Assembly: GCA_048173955.1 (NCBI GenBank)
Contig: DBEYOB010000132.1
Location: 1 to 52,559, forward strand
DNA: 52,559 nt
Reading direction: 5' to 3'
Origin: CAZUFB01 sp048173955
GTDB lineage: Bacteria; Actinomycetota; Coriobacteriia; Coriobacteriales; UMGS124
Each line of letters begins with the position of its first letter. The stretch's first letter is position 1. The position numbers were made by a program, and so were the translations under genes. The notes below the pieces were generated by a model. That model ran no database searches, was not told the DNA's origin, and saw only the letters and a program-made list of their open reading frames with translations. This document shows positions 27,266 to 35,855 of this stretch, one piece after another.

Positions 27266-29122
27266 CTACCCGACGATCTCCTTTTTGAGGCGGTCGAGCT
27301 TGTAGAGGTAGCTCTTGTCCCCCGTCAGGCGCTCCTCGACCTTCCCGATGCTGTAGTACACCGTCGAGTGGTCGCGCCCGCCCAGTTCGGTGCCGATGGT
27401 CTCGTACGACTCGTCGGTGAGCTGGCGGGCCATCCACATGACCACCTGGCGCGCCTCGCTGATGGTCTTGGTGCGCGACTTTCCCCTCACGTCTTCGACC
27501 GTGACGTCGTAGGCCTCGCAGACCTTGCGGATGATCGACCCGATGCTTACCGCCTCGGTCGACTTGAACAGCTCGCTGATGGTCTTCTTGATGCCCTCGG
27601 ACGTCAAGACGTCGGGGTTGTCGCTCGCCTTGATGATGATGCTCGTGATGAGGCCCTGCATGCTGCGGGGGTTGTTCGGCGCGAGCTCGGTGATCGTGTC
27701 GAAAAGCTTGGGCGGTATCTCGACGTCGCACCAGTCCATGCGCTGGCGGCAGCGCTCGTAGTAGCTGAGCAGAATCGAGCGCTTCATCTCGTAGGTGGGT
27801 GCCTTGATGTCGATGACCACACCGCTTCCGAAGCGGCTGCGCACGCGGTTGTCGAGGTTCAGATAGTCGGGCGGCGTGTCGGCCGCGAGGACGATCTGCT
27901 TGCCCTTGCTGATGAGCTGGTTGAAAATGTCGAAGAACGTCGTGACGGACTGCTGCTTGTTCTCGAGGAACTGCACGTCGTCGACGAGCAGGACCTCGAC
28001 GTCGCGATAGTCCTTGAGCACCTCCGAGCCGCTGCGCTTGCGGCGCAAGTCATCGATGTACTGGTCGACAAACGCGTTGGCGGGCACGTATTGCACGTTC
28101 ATGTTCGGCTGGTGCACGCGCAGGTAGTTGACGATCGAGAGCAGCAGGTGCGTCTTGCCGTTGCCGCTCGGTCCCCAGATGAACAGCGGGTTGAGGTTCG
28201 AGGTTCCGCCCGGCTGCTCCGCCACGGCCTTCGCCATGCTAAATGCCAGATTATTGCTCTCTCCCACGATGTAGGTGTCGAAGCTGAAGTCGGAATACCC
28301 TGAGCTCATCGCGGCTTTGGGAATCGTACCGTCCTCCAGGATGGGCACCACGGCGTCCTGGGCCACGGTCTCGGGCTCGGTGATGGCCGTGAACTCGACC
28401 GCCGCGTTCGGTTCATCGTGCGCCTCTGCCCTGATTGCCCCCGTCTCGATTGCGGCCTCGGCGGCGCCAGATGGTGTGGCGAGCGCCGGCGTTGCCGGTG
28501 AAACCGGGGGGGTCGGGAACGCCGCAGACTCTAGGGATACCGCCGATGCGGGTTCCGGGGACGCTGCGGGCGTTGCGGCCCCGTCCGCCGGCATTGGACG
28601 CGAGATGCGGGGGGTTCCCGAGCTGAACAGCCCGGTGCGCCCTGCTGCCACGGCCGCCCCTGCCAGCGCGGCGGCGGAGGGAGACGGGGCTGATACTGCC
28701 GTCGGAATCGATGCCGCCGCAGGGTCCGCATCGGGCGCAGAACCGCATGCCGGGATACCGGCCGCGGCGGCTGCGGGCACCTGGGAAGTGGAATGTTTCA
28801 CGTGAAACGCCGTATCCTCCGCCGACGTCCGGGGCGTCTCCCCGTCAGATGCGGCCACCGCGCTCGCCACCACGACCTGCAGCGAGATCGGCTCGAGCGT
28901 GATGTCGCGGAGCAGGGCCTCGATGGTCGGCTGATACTCCCCCACAATCTTCTTGACGGTCCAGTTTTGGCGCGTCGACACGGTCATGACGCTGTTTTCG
29001 AGCGAGACGGGCGTCAGGCGCTCCAGCCACGGGAGCATCGAGGGATCGTCGCAGTCGTGCGCCATCTCGACGACGTCGTTCCACAGCATGACCGCGTCTT
29101 CATGAGAAAGGTTCATCTTCAT
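27266..29122 (-). CDS. dnaA: Chromosomal replication initiator DnaA
   Basis: AAA+ initiator that binds DnaA boxes and opens oriC. Domain I spans about residues 1-85. A very long Ala/Pro-rich domain II linker (about 95-285) brings the length to 618 aa against about 450 usually, and includes FHVKH encoded by a parS site. Domain III shows FIWGPSGNGKTHLLLSIV (Walker A) and VEVLLVDDVQFLEN (Walker B). Domain IV shows ISEARQVVMWMARQLT and the signature GGRDHSTVYYSIGKV. The position equivalent to E. coli Thr435 is Ser here. The start ATG 29122 follows GAGGG and lies only 3 nt after the stop of the GHKL gene, so the two are almost certainly cotranscribed and translationally coupled. Confidence 0.98.
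   Translation of the reverse strand: MKMNLSHEDAVMLWNDVVEMAHDCDDPSMLPWLERLTPVSLENSVMTVSTRQNWTVKKIVGEYQPTIEALLRDITLEPISLQVVVASAVAASDGETPRTSAEDTAFHVKHSTSQVPAAAAAGIPACGSAPDADPAAASIPTAVSAPSPSAAALAGAAVAAGRTGLFSSGTPRISRPMPADGAATPAASPEPASAVSLESAAFPTPPVSPATPALATPSGAAEAAIETGAIRAEAHDEPNAAVEFTAITEPETVAQDAVVPILEDGTIPKAAMSSGYSDFSFDTYIVGESNNLAFSMAKAVAEQPGGTSNLNPLFIWGPSGNGKTHLLLSIVNYLRVHQPNMNVQYVPANAFVDQYIDDLRRKRSGSEVLKDYRDVEVLLVDDVQFLENKQQSVTTFFDIFNQLISKGKQIVLAADTPPDYLNLDNRVRSRFGSGVVIDIKAPTYEMKRSILLSYYERCRQRMDWCDVEIPPKLFDTITELAPNNPRSMQGLITSIIIKASDNPDVLTSEGIKKTISELFKSTEAVSIGSIIRKVCEAYDVTVEDVRGKSRTKTISEARQVVMWMARQLTDESYETIGTELGGRDHSTVYYSIGKVEERLTGDKSYLYKLDRLKKEIVG
28794..28809. other. parS site inside dnaA
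   Basis: TGTTTCACGTGAAACG, 15/16 to the consensus, within the codons for FHVKH in the DnaA linker. The location in a tolerant linker suggests the site was accommodated there. Confidence 0.88.
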
Positions 29123-29125
29123 GGC

Positions 29126-31069
29126 TTAGCCCTCGTTCGTCTTCAGGTATGCGAGCACGCGCTGCCCTTCGCCGGTCAGGACGTACTTTTGGCCCTTCTT
29201 TCCGATATAGCCGGCCTCTTTGATCTCCTTGAGCTTCCGCGAACCGGACGCGCTCGGGATGCCCAGCTGCTCGTTCAGCTCCTTGGGGCCGATCTTCTCG
29301 TTGACGGCGAAGAGCAGGATGATGTCGCGCTGGTCGCTCGTCAGCGGGACATGGGCGTCGATCCCCGCATCAGTCGCGGGCATCGGGGCATTCGTCCGGA
29401 CAGCGGCGCTCCCCTGCTGGGGAACGCCCGCAGTCGGTGCAACCGTCCGGGGTGCTTCGACGGCTGCATACGGAGCATCCACCCGTTCTGCGACGACCGC
29501 CGTCTCTCCCGCTTCTCGCATCGACGTGTGCGCCGCCGGTCGGCCGGCGTCGGGGGATGCCTGGGGGTCGCGCTGCGAGACGCCCGGGAAGGGGGCGGTA
29601 GGACGGCCGTCAGCAGCATAGGCGTTGGAGGGGTACGGATTGGCCGACCTGCCCTCCCGCTGATACAGCGATCCTGCCTGACGAACCTCGTCTTGCCTGG
29701 TCAGAGTGCCTTCAGTGTTGTTATATCCCCGTTGTCCGTAACCAGTTTGATAACCGGTTCGGGGATCCCACCCCGAAGGTGCGGGCCGGCCGTCGGGCTG
29801 TCCGTAGCCGGGCTGGTCGCCCGGGACGCGGCTCCCATAGCCTTCGGGATACCTGTTCCGCTCCGCACCGAGGGATCCGTAGCCCTGGCGATAGCCCGCA
29901 GCCTGGGGCTGGTAGCCTTGCGGCGTCTGGGCCGCCGAGCCGCCCATCGGGGTTTGGGCACGGTAGCCGCCCTGCCGGTAGTCGGGCTGGTAGCCTTGCT
30001 GGACTCCCTGGGCCCCTCGATCCGCCTGTTGATATGCCGGAGGATATGCCGCCGGATATCCCTGCGGGTATGTGGTCTGAAAGCCCTGCGCCTGGTAGCC
30101 CTGGGACGTTTGGGCCGGGTATCCGCCCTGCTGAGGGTAGCCGCCCTGCTGGAGGTAGCCTCCCTGGTAGCCGGGTTGGCCTTGCTGTTGGCCGGCGGGA
30201 GCGAACGGGTCCGCCATGCCGGGCTGCATCGGGGCGTCCTGCGGCGCGCCCCCCTGCAGGTAGCCCTGCATCGGCGCACCGGGCGCCATGCCGGGCGCAA
30301 ACGAGCCCTGAGCTGTCCCATAGGCGGAGAAATATCCCTGCTGGGGGGCAAAATAGGAGCCGAAGGGGTTCGCCCACATGCCCGGATACCCCATGGTGGG
30401 AGGCCGGTCGACCACGGTCACGTTCCCGTTGTCGGTGTTGCGCGTCTGCGACGGCTCGTCCTTCTGCAGCAGCGACACGGTGACCGACGTCCCATGCCCC
30501 AGGTTGTCCTCGATCGTCAGATTGCCGTGGTGCATGCGCAGCCACTCCTCGACGATGGGCAGGCCGCTTCCCACGCCACGGATGTAGCGCTTCATCTGCG
30601 CCGTGGCCGAGGAAAAGGACGGCTTGAGCGCCGCCTGCTTGTTCGGGATGCCCGGACCGTGGTCGCTGAAGATGATAGTCTTGCCGCCGTCGAGGATCGA
30701 GATGGTCGGCTCCATGAACGAGGCATGGATGAGGTTCTCGACTAACTCCCTGATCACCTGGAACGACCATTCGCTGCAGTGCTGGAATGCCAGCTCATAG
30801 ACCGTTTTGGTGATCTCGGACAGGTATGAGCGTATGTCAGACGGCTCGACCATCACGACGCGCGGTGGCATGAGCATGTCGTCGTACACCGCGATGCGCG
30901 TCGGGGTCGGCGGCAGCGGCAGGTCGGGGCCGCTGGGGTGGGCGGCGACGGGCGGGACGGCCGACGAGGCCGATTCGCGCGCGGTGCCCTGGGGGGAGAT
31001 CTGAGTGGCGTCGTCCGTCCCGTCGGGACCAAGCCCGTTGTCGACGAACGGGTAGAAATCCTCTGCCAT
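29126..31069 (-). CDS. GHKL ATPase / Q-G-Y-rich / winged-helix protein in dnaA operon
   Basis: Not a family I can name. Three parts are visible in 647 aa. Residues about 80-205 form a GHKL (HATPase_c) domain: N-box RELVENLIHA (E108, N112), G1 SDHGPGIP (D136, G138, G140), G2 RGVGSGLPIVEEWL, and GHGT at 191-194. There is no histidine-phosphotransfer helix, so it resembles free GHKL ATPases (SpoIIAB/RsbW-like) more than a full sensor kinase. Residues about 215-500 are low-complexity, rich in Gly, Gln, Tyr and Pro (GYPQQGGYP-like). The last 70 residues look like a winged helix (LTSDQRDIILLFAVNEKIG, KELNEQLGI, RKLKEIKEAGYI). The frame opens at 31111, but ATG 31069 has AAGGAGG and GAGGAG upstream. 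It ends 3 nt before dnaA and begins beside the oriC array, so a role in controlling initiation or dnaA expression is plausible but only inferred. Confidence 0.85.
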   Translation of the reverse strand: MAEDFYPFVDNGLGPDGTDDATQISPQGTARESASSAVPPVAAHPSGPDLPLPPTPTRIAVYDDMLMPPRVVMVEPSDIRSYLSEITKTVYELAFQHCSEWSFQVIRELVENLIHASFMEPTISILDGGKTIIFSDHGPGIPNKQAALKPSFSSATAQMKRYIRGVGSGLPIVEEWLRMHHGNLTIEDNLGHGTSVTVSLLQKDEPSQTRNTDNGNVTVVDRPPTMGYPGMWANPFGSYFAPQQGYFSAYGTAQGSFAPGMAPGAPMQGYLQGGAPQDAPMQPGMADPFAPAGQQQGQPGYQGGYLQQGGYPQQGGYPAQTSQGYQAQGFQTTYPQGYPAAYPPAYQQADRGAQGVQQGYQPDYRQGGYRAQTPMGGSAAQTPQGYQPQAAGYRQGYGSLGAERNRYPEGYGSRVPGDQPGYGQPDGRPAPSGWDPRTGYQTGYGQRGYNNTEGTLTRQDEVRQAGSLYQREGRSANPYPSNAYAADGRPTAPFPGVSQRDPQASPDAGRPAAHTSMREAGETAVVAERVDAPYAAVEAPRTVAPTAGVPQQGSAAVRTNAPMPATDAGIDAHVPLTSDQRDIILLFAVNEKIGPKELNEQLGIPSASGSRKLKEIKEAGYIGKKGQKYVLTGEGQRVLAYLKTNEG

Positions 31070-31111
31070 GGAACGCTCCTCGGCCTCCTTCGAACAATAC
31101 GGGTCAACCAT

Positions 31112-31890
31112 AGTACGCGCTTGCCCGCATCAATTATGAACACAGTAGCCCTGTCCCTCCCCTGCCGCCTGTTTCATCGGGGCTTGTGTGTGGAATTTTC
31201 AACCGGTCGCGGTCGGGTATATTCCGTTTCAACAGGAATCCCCCGACTTTCAACAGCGGGCTGTGGAAAGTGCGAATAACTCCCCATAAGGCTCTAGCTG
31301 CTGTTTAAAACTGCGGGGAAAAGTTTAAAACTAAACGCTCCAAACTGAAATACAGCTTTGTATCAGCGTGATTGTTACTGTTTTCAACAAAACTTTCCAC
31401 AGATGTTGAAAGTTGAAGAGGAAAATTTGGAAGATTGTGGAAAAATTTACTGATAAGTTGAAAACTTCCATCCCCACATGGCTATGTTTTCAACATTCCG
31501 GCACATTCTGAAACAAACCACTGCGACGAAGGAATGTTGAGAATCTTCCAAAACATCTCAATTTATCCACAAATCGGGGAGCGGTATATTTCGATACGTT
31601 GTGAAAGATGCTTTTCAACATTCCGAAACTTCTCAAACATGGCAAAACAATCTGCAACGTGTTGAAAACTGTGTTGAAAAGTTGTTAAACCGCCGTTGAA
31701 AGTTCCATCTTTCTGCACCGTATCAACCACTCTTTCAACAGCACCTGGTACCGCGCCGCGGAGCCTCCCCCAACATGTGGTGAGCGGTGCCGGAACGGTC
31801 GGCCGGTGCATGTTGAAACGCGTCCGTGTGGAGAAACGCCTTGGAGAAATGTCCGCACCCGCGTCGGGGTCCGCCCATCTTCGTTCGTCG
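31112..31890. other. Origin of replication, upstream DnaA-box array (oriC)
   Basis: Gene-free, AT-richer segment with about 17 copies of an NTTTC(A/C)ACA 9-mer on both strands. Copies occur at 31226, 31247, 31262, 31381, 31393, 31404, 31436, 31456, 31487, 31535, 31612, 31660, 31672, 31694, 31732, 31811 and 31827 (first base, either strand). There is also one classical TTATCCACA at 31563-31571. The prevailing form is TTTTCAACA/TGTTGAAAA. Gene order on both sides and the switch of gene direction support origin identity. Confidence 0.88.
31563..31571 (+). other. Canonical DnaA box
   Basis: TTATCCACA, the only perfect match to the classical box seen in the array. Confidence 0.8.
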
Positions 31891-31978
31891 CATTTGTCGT
31901 TGGTGTGCGCGAACTATGTAGGAGCTGTTCGCACATCTTGGTTTTGCCGGTATATGCTGGTCAGATGGGCTATGAGGT

Positions 31979-32007
31979 TTGACATGGGCGGGGTCGGCGG
32001 ATAGAAT
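31979..32007 (+). promoter_or_regulatory. Sigma-70-type promoter of rpmH-rnpA
   Basis: TTGACA (31979-31984), 17-nt spacer, TAGAAT (32002-32007). Start of transcription is expected near 32014, about 50 nt before the rpmH ATG. Confidence 0.85.
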
Positions 32008-32063
32008 CGGCAGGCTGTCTTATCTGCTATTGCTATTGCAGCTTATATACGCCAGGAGGAGTT

Positions 32064-32219
32064 ATGAAGCGCACGTACCAGCCCAACAAGAGGAAGCGCG
32101 TTAAGACCCACGGCTTCCGTGCCCGCATGGCCACCAAGAGCGGCCGCAAGGTCCTCGCCCGTCGTCGCGCCAAGGGCCGCAAGAAGCTCACCGTGTCCGA
32201 CGAGCGCCACACGAGGTAG
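32064..32219 (+). CDS. rpmH: 50S ribosomal protein L34
   Basis: 51 aa, MKRTYQPNKRKRVKTHGFRAR followed by MATKSGRKVLARRRAKGRK, the complete L34 signature with a slightly extended tail (LTVSDERHTR). The AGGAGGAG ribosome-binding site lies just upstream. First gene of the rightward cluster rpmH-rnpA-yidD-yidC next to oriC. Confidence 0.97.
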   Translation: MKRTYQPNKRKRVKTHGFRARMATKSGRKVLARRRAKGRKKLTVSDERHTR

Positions 32220-32245
32220 TTTCCTCGACGGATACCGTTCGTCCG

Positions 32246-32575
32246 ATGGATACGATCAAGTCCAGCGAGCAGATCAGCGAAGTCTTCAACCTGGGCACGC
32301 GCTTCTCGAGCGGCGAGATCCGCATCATAGTCAAACAGACTGATGAGCAACGCGACCCTTGCGGTCGCGTTGCGTTTATCGCCGGGAAAAAGATAGGCAA
32401 CGCCGTGGTCCGCAACCGCAGCAAACGCGTGCTGCGCGAGGCGGCCCATGCGACGGGGCTCCCCGCGCGCGGATACGACATCTTGCTGATGGCGACGCCG
32501 CGCACGGGAGGGGCGCCCTACGGCGACGTCCAGCGTGCCTTGGCAAGGCTTCTCAAGAAAGCCGGCATCGCGTGA
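32246..32575 (+). CDS. rnpA: Ribonuclease P protein component
   Basis: Small basic protein (109 aa) that supports the catalytic RNase P RNA in tRNA 5' maturation. The family signature RNRSKRVLREA follows FIAGKKIGNAVV. Its stop overlaps the GTG start of yidD (GTGA), suggesting translational coupling. Confidence 0.96.
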   Translation: MDTIKSSEQISEVFNLGTRFSSGEIRIIVKQTDEQRDPCGRVAFIAGKKIGNAVVRNRSKRVLREAAHATGLPARGYDILLMATPRTGGAPYGDVQRALARLLKKAGIA

Positions 32576-32910
32576 CCGGCGCGGGGGACCCGTCTCGTGC
32601 GAGGCGGGCCCTTGCGTGTCTTGCGCGCATTCCGCGCTGGTGCGGCATATGTCTGGTCCGTTTTTACCAGTGCTGCATCTCGCCGCTGTTTCCGGCATGC
32701 TGCCGCTACATCCCGACCTGCTCGCAGTACACCCTCGAGGCGATCGAACGCTTCGGCCTTCTCAGGGGTGGCTGGCTGGGTTTGAGGCGCATCCTTCGCT
32801 GCCATCCCTTCCACGAGGGCGGCTACGACCCGGTGCCCGAGGCGTTCTCGTTCAGAGCGCGCCGCGGGGGCGGCGATAGCGGGAGCGGGGGAGCGGGGAG
32901 TGCTCCGTAG
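32572..32910 (+). CDS. yidD: Membrane protein insertion efficiency factor YidD
   Basis: Contains the YidD core: LVRFYQCCISPLFPACCRY, IPTCSQYTLEAIERFG, then RILRCHPFHEGGYDPVPE, with the conserved cysteines. No ATG is available. The GTG at 32572 overlaps the rnpA stop and gives 112 aa, with a short N-terminal extension and a Gly-rich C-terminal tail (RRGGGDSGSGG). YidD assists YidC-dependent membrane insertion; yidC follows after 71 nt. Confidence 0.93.
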   Translation: MTGAGDPSRARRALACLARIPRWCGICLVRFYQCCISPLFPACCRYIPTCSQYTLEAIERFGLLRGGWLGLRRILRCHPFHEGGYDPVPEAFSFRARRGGGDSGSGGAGSAP

Positions 32911-32981
32911 GCTTCGGCATCCGGTTCGAAACGTACGACGGTTCGATTCACGACACTGCGACGCGGTCGCACGGAGGTGCC

Positions 32982-33728
32982 ATGTGGGATTGGATTATTG
33001 AGTTCTTCTACAACTGCATCAGGGTGATCGAGAGCGCCGTGGGCGACTGGGGCCTGGCGATCATCCTGTTCACCGTCGTCATCCGACTTCTGCTGCTCCC
33101 CCTGACGTTCAAGCAGCAGAAGTCGATGGCCGAGATGCAGATGGTGACGCCGCTGCTTCAGGAGATCCAGACGAAGTACGCGGGCGACCCCCAGCGTCTC
33201 AACGAAGAGATGATGAAGTTCTATTCCGAGCACAAGTTCAACCCGCTCGCCGGCTGCCTGCCCCTGCTCATCCAGATGCCGGTCTTCTTCGCCCTCTTCC
33301 AGGCACTGCGCTACCATGTGCCCGAGGAGGCCTCGTTCTACGGCATCCTGCCGTCGCTCAGCATGAGCGCCGGCGGCGTGATGGCGGAGTCCGGCATGGT
33401 CGCCGCCATCCCGTACATCGTGTTCGTCCTTCTGTTCGGCGTGCTGACCTTCCTGCCGATGTACCTGCAGAAGAACTCCAACTCGATGACCAAGGGCATG
33501 GGTGCCGTCATGACGATCATGATGATCGTCTTCGGTTGGAGCTCTCCCGCCGGCGTCCTGCTGTACTGGGTCATGTCGAGCGCATGGGGTGTCGTGCAGC
33601 AGCAGCTGATCTTCAAGAAGAAGGAGCACGACGTCGAGGTCGAGCAGGCTGCCCTGGTGGCAACCAAGCCGGTCGAGGTCGACGTGGTGCGCAAGGTCAA
33701 GAAGCCCCGTCCCAAGAAGAAGCGCTAG
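32982..33728 (+). CDS. yidC: Membrane protein insertase YidC/OxaI
   Basis: 248-aa YidC of the short (Gram-positive Oxa1) type. WGLAIILFTVVIRLLLLPLTFKQQ contains the conserved Arg in the membrane groove. This is followed by NPLAGCLPLLIQMPVFFALFQALR, further hydrophobic segments, and a basic tail (KVKKPRPKKKR). The start ATG has GGAGG upstream. No lipobox is seen at the N-terminus. Confidence 0.97.
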   Translation: MWDWIIEFFYNCIRVIESAVGDWGLAIILFTVVIRLLLLPLTFKQQKSMAEMQMVTPLLQEIQTKYAGDPQRLNEEMMKFYSEHKFNPLAGCLPLLIQMPVFFALFQALRYHVPEEASFYGILPSLSMSAGGVMAESGMVAAIPYIVFVLLFGVLTFLPMYLQKNSNSMTKGMGAVMTIMMIVFGWSSPAGVLLYWVMSSAWGVVQQQLIFKKKEHDVEVEQAALVATKPVEVDVVRKVKKPRPKKKR

Positions 33729-33818
33729 GCACGCATGGGCCGGTTGCGGGCGAATCCAGTACCGGAAGCGCTGATGTCGCCCCGAACCTGTTCATACGTT
33801 TGAGATTTGCAGATTCTC

Positions 33819-33858
33819 GAGCCGCCCCAACGTTTCACGTGAAACAATGGGGCGGCTC
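33819..33858. repeat. Perfect 11-bp inverted repeat enclosing parS
   Basis: GAGCCGCCCCA (33819-33829) pairs with TGGGGCGGCTC (33848-33858). The 18-nt interval is nearly filled by the parS palindrome, so the DNA could form a nested cruciform. No T run follows, which argues against an ordinary terminator. Confidence 0.85.
33831..33846. other. parS site between yidC and jag
   Basis: CGTTTCACGTGAAACA, 15/16 to the ParB consensus, in the loop of an 11-bp inverted repeat. Confidence 0.9.
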
Positions 33859-33893
33859 ACGTGCATGTATGGCCACGATTGAAGGTGGATGCA

Positions 33894-34571
33894 ATGTCTG
33901 AAGAAGAGCTCGAGAGGTTCGAGGACGGCCTTGACGACGAGCAGGCCGTATACGAGGGGGAGGAGGCCTCCGACGACGGAAACGACGTCGAAGAGGCTGC
34001 CGAGGCGCAGATTTCCACCAAGGCGATTCCCGAGGAATTTGTTGAAATCGCCCGCAAGTACAAGGCCCACGAGGATCTGAACGACGACGAGCTCGACCTC
34101 ATCGCCGATACGGCGATTGAAATCCTGCGCAATATGCTCGGGTTCTTTGGCGCCGACGATGCCGACATCGACGAGTACGAGGGCAGCGAGGGCGAGCTTA
34201 TCCTCGACGTCAGCAACGCCGACCTCGCCATCCTGATCGGGCGCCACGGCAAGACGCTCGAGGCGTTCCAGTATCTGTTCACTATCCTGATCCACAACCG
34301 CCTCGGTTTCAGGTATCCGGTCATGGTGGACGTCGAAGGGTATCGCAACAGGCGCCGCCAGAAACTCGAGAGCATGGCGCACAGCGCCGCATCGCGCGCC
34401 CTTTCGCGCGGCTGCGAGGTCCGCATGCATCCCATGAAGCCCTACGAGCGGCGCCTGGTCCATCTTGCCCTGCGCAAGACTGAGGGCGTTGCGACGCATT
34501 CCGAGGGCACAGAGCCGAACCGCTACGTCGTCGTGGTCCCGGTGAAGGGCGGCAAGTCGGGCCGTCGGTAG
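33894..34571 (+). CDS. jag: Jag/KhpB (EloR) RNA-binding protein
   Basis: The frame is open from 33861, but the ATG at 33894 has GAAGGTGGA in place, giving 225 aa. An acidic N-terminal third is followed by a KH domain with the GxxG loop (AILIGRHGKTLEAFQYLFTI). An R3H domain comes next (RNRRRQKLESMAHSAASRA then PMKPYERRLVHLAL). Family members bind RNA together with KhpA and influence cell elongation. Its place after yidC is conventional. Confidence 0.95.
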   Translation: MSEEELERFEDGLDDEQAVYEGEEASDDGNDVEEAAEAQISTKAIPEEFVEIARKYKAHEDLNDDELDLIADTAIEILRNMLGFFGADDADIDEYEGSEGELILDVSNADLAILIGRHGKTLEAFQYLFTILIHNRLGFRYPVMVDVEGYRNRRRQKLESMAHSAASRALSRGCEVRMHPMKPYERRLVHLALRKTEGVATHSEGTEPNRYVVVVPVKGGKSGRR

Positions 34572-34984
34572 GCCCCAGGGGCGGTCTGTCGGCACTTCAG
34601 ACTCTTCTGAGGGACGCTGTCGAGGACCGCCGTGCCGAGGTTGTGAGACCAACTCGCGCCATGGGTGTGCGTCCGCCGTGAGGTGGTTCAAAACAAACTA
34701 CGAGAAGGGGAGGGGTGCAGACGCCCCTCCCTTTCTTGTGTCGTTGCTTCGAGTGTCAGGTTCATGTCATCCATAATTGCATTCAAGTCGGTTTCGCTTG
34801 TTTTGACAGGAATCCATGAACCAAGAAGTTTTGGCAAAACATCGGTATTTTGGTGGCGTTTGACCTAATTTTATCGTTGTTCCCACTTTGTCCTGTCAAA
34901 GAATCTATAGTGGTAAGCGATACGATTTATCGAGCGAAACAGCGTTTTCTAAGCGACGCTTATCGAGAGAAGCAGGTGGAACGG
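34572..34984. other. jag-rsmG intergenic
   Basis: Holds the jag terminator and then about 240 nt of AT-richer sequence before rsmG. A frame continuous with rsmG reaches back to 34850, but its composition and the ribosome-binding site favour 34985. A promoter for rsmG-parA-parB is expected here; TATAGT near 34905 is a possible -10 with no convincing -35. Confidence 0.5.
34705..34737 (+). terminator. Terminator downstream of jag
   Basis: GGGAGGGG (34708-34715) pairs with CCCCTCCC (34724-34731), extended by A-T pairs, followed by TTTCTT. Confidence 0.75.
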
Positions 34985-35842
34985 ATGTCCGATCACGAGC
35001 CGGTCCGGCACGGCCAGCGCCGCCATGGGGCAAACGCCCCGAAAGCGGACAAGGGGAATGAGTTGCAGGACGGGCTGCCGGCCTCGCTGACGTCCGACCC
35101 CTCCCGGGAGCTTGCCGCCGAATCGCAGCGCCTCGTCGAGCTATGCTCCCAGGCCGGGATCGATGTGGACCAGGCTGTGTCCCGTCGACTGATCCGCTAT
35201 CTCGACTTGGTGCTCGAGAAGAACAAGGTTCTCAACCTCACGGCGGTGCGCGAATGGGACAAGGCGCTCGTCCTGCATCTGGTCGATTCCCTCACACTGC
35301 TCGAAGAGTTCGACAAACAGCCTCAGGGGTTGAAAAACCGTTTATTTCTTGATATGGGATGCGGAGCCGGTTTTCCCGGCATCCCGCTCGCTCTCGCGCG
35401 CCCCGAGCGCCGCGGCATGCTCTGCGACTCCGTCAAGAAGAAGATTAAGGCCGTCGACGAGTTCATCGCCGCACTCGGGCTGGGGGAGCAGCTGCAGACT
35501 TCGTCGGAGCGCCTTGAAACGCTCGGCATGACGCATCGGCGCTCCTGCGGATGCGTGGTCGCCCGTGCGGTTGGCTCGCTGCCGGTCCTCATCGAATATG
35601 CGACCCCGATCCTGTCGCGGCGCGGCCGCCTGGTCGTGTCGAAGGGGGTTCCGGAGGAGAGCGAGCTCGAGGCGGGTCTCGAGGCCGCCGAGCTGTGCGG
35701 GCTCGAGCTCATGTCTCAGCGCCTGTTCGACCTTCCCCAGGGTTACGGCCAGCGCACCGTGCTCACCTATGAGAAGGTCGCCGAGCCCACCGTGGCGCTT
35801 CCCCGGGCGGTCGGCGCCGCCCACAAGCAGCCGCTGGCATAG
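34985..35842 (+). CDS. rsmG: 16S rRNA (guanine-N7) methyltransferase RsmG
   Basis: SAM-dependent methyltransferase for the 530-loop guanine of 16S rRNA (G527 in E. coli). Motif I is LFLDMGCGAGFPGIPLALARPE. LNLTAVREWDKALVLHLVDSL and RAVGSLPVLIEYATPIL are family wording. The ATG at 34985 has AGGTGGAA upstream. The 285 aa include a non-conserved, charged N-terminal stretch of about 45 residues. It precedes parA by 71 nt with a parS-like site between them, the classical gidB-parA-parB order. Confidence 0.95.
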   Translation: MSDHEPVRHGQRRHGANAPKADKGNELQDGLPASLTSDPSRELAAESQRLVELCSQAGIDVDQAVSRRLIRYLDLVLEKNKVLNLTAVREWDKALVLHLVDSLTLLEEFDKQPQGLKNRLFLDMGCGAGFPGIPLALARPERRGMLCDSVKKKIKAVDEFIAALGLGEQLQTSSERLETLGMTHRRSCGCVVARAVGSLPVLIEYATPILSRRGRLVVSKGVPEESELEAGLEAAELCGLELMSQRLFDLPQGYGQRTVLTYEKVAEPTVALPRAVGAAHKQPLA

Positions 35843-35855
35843 CGTCTGCGCGGCG

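Noticed and set aside
31112..32063. Small proteins encoded in the origin region
   Set aside because: Short frames at 31563-32004 lack ribosome-binding sites and overlap the DnaA-box array.
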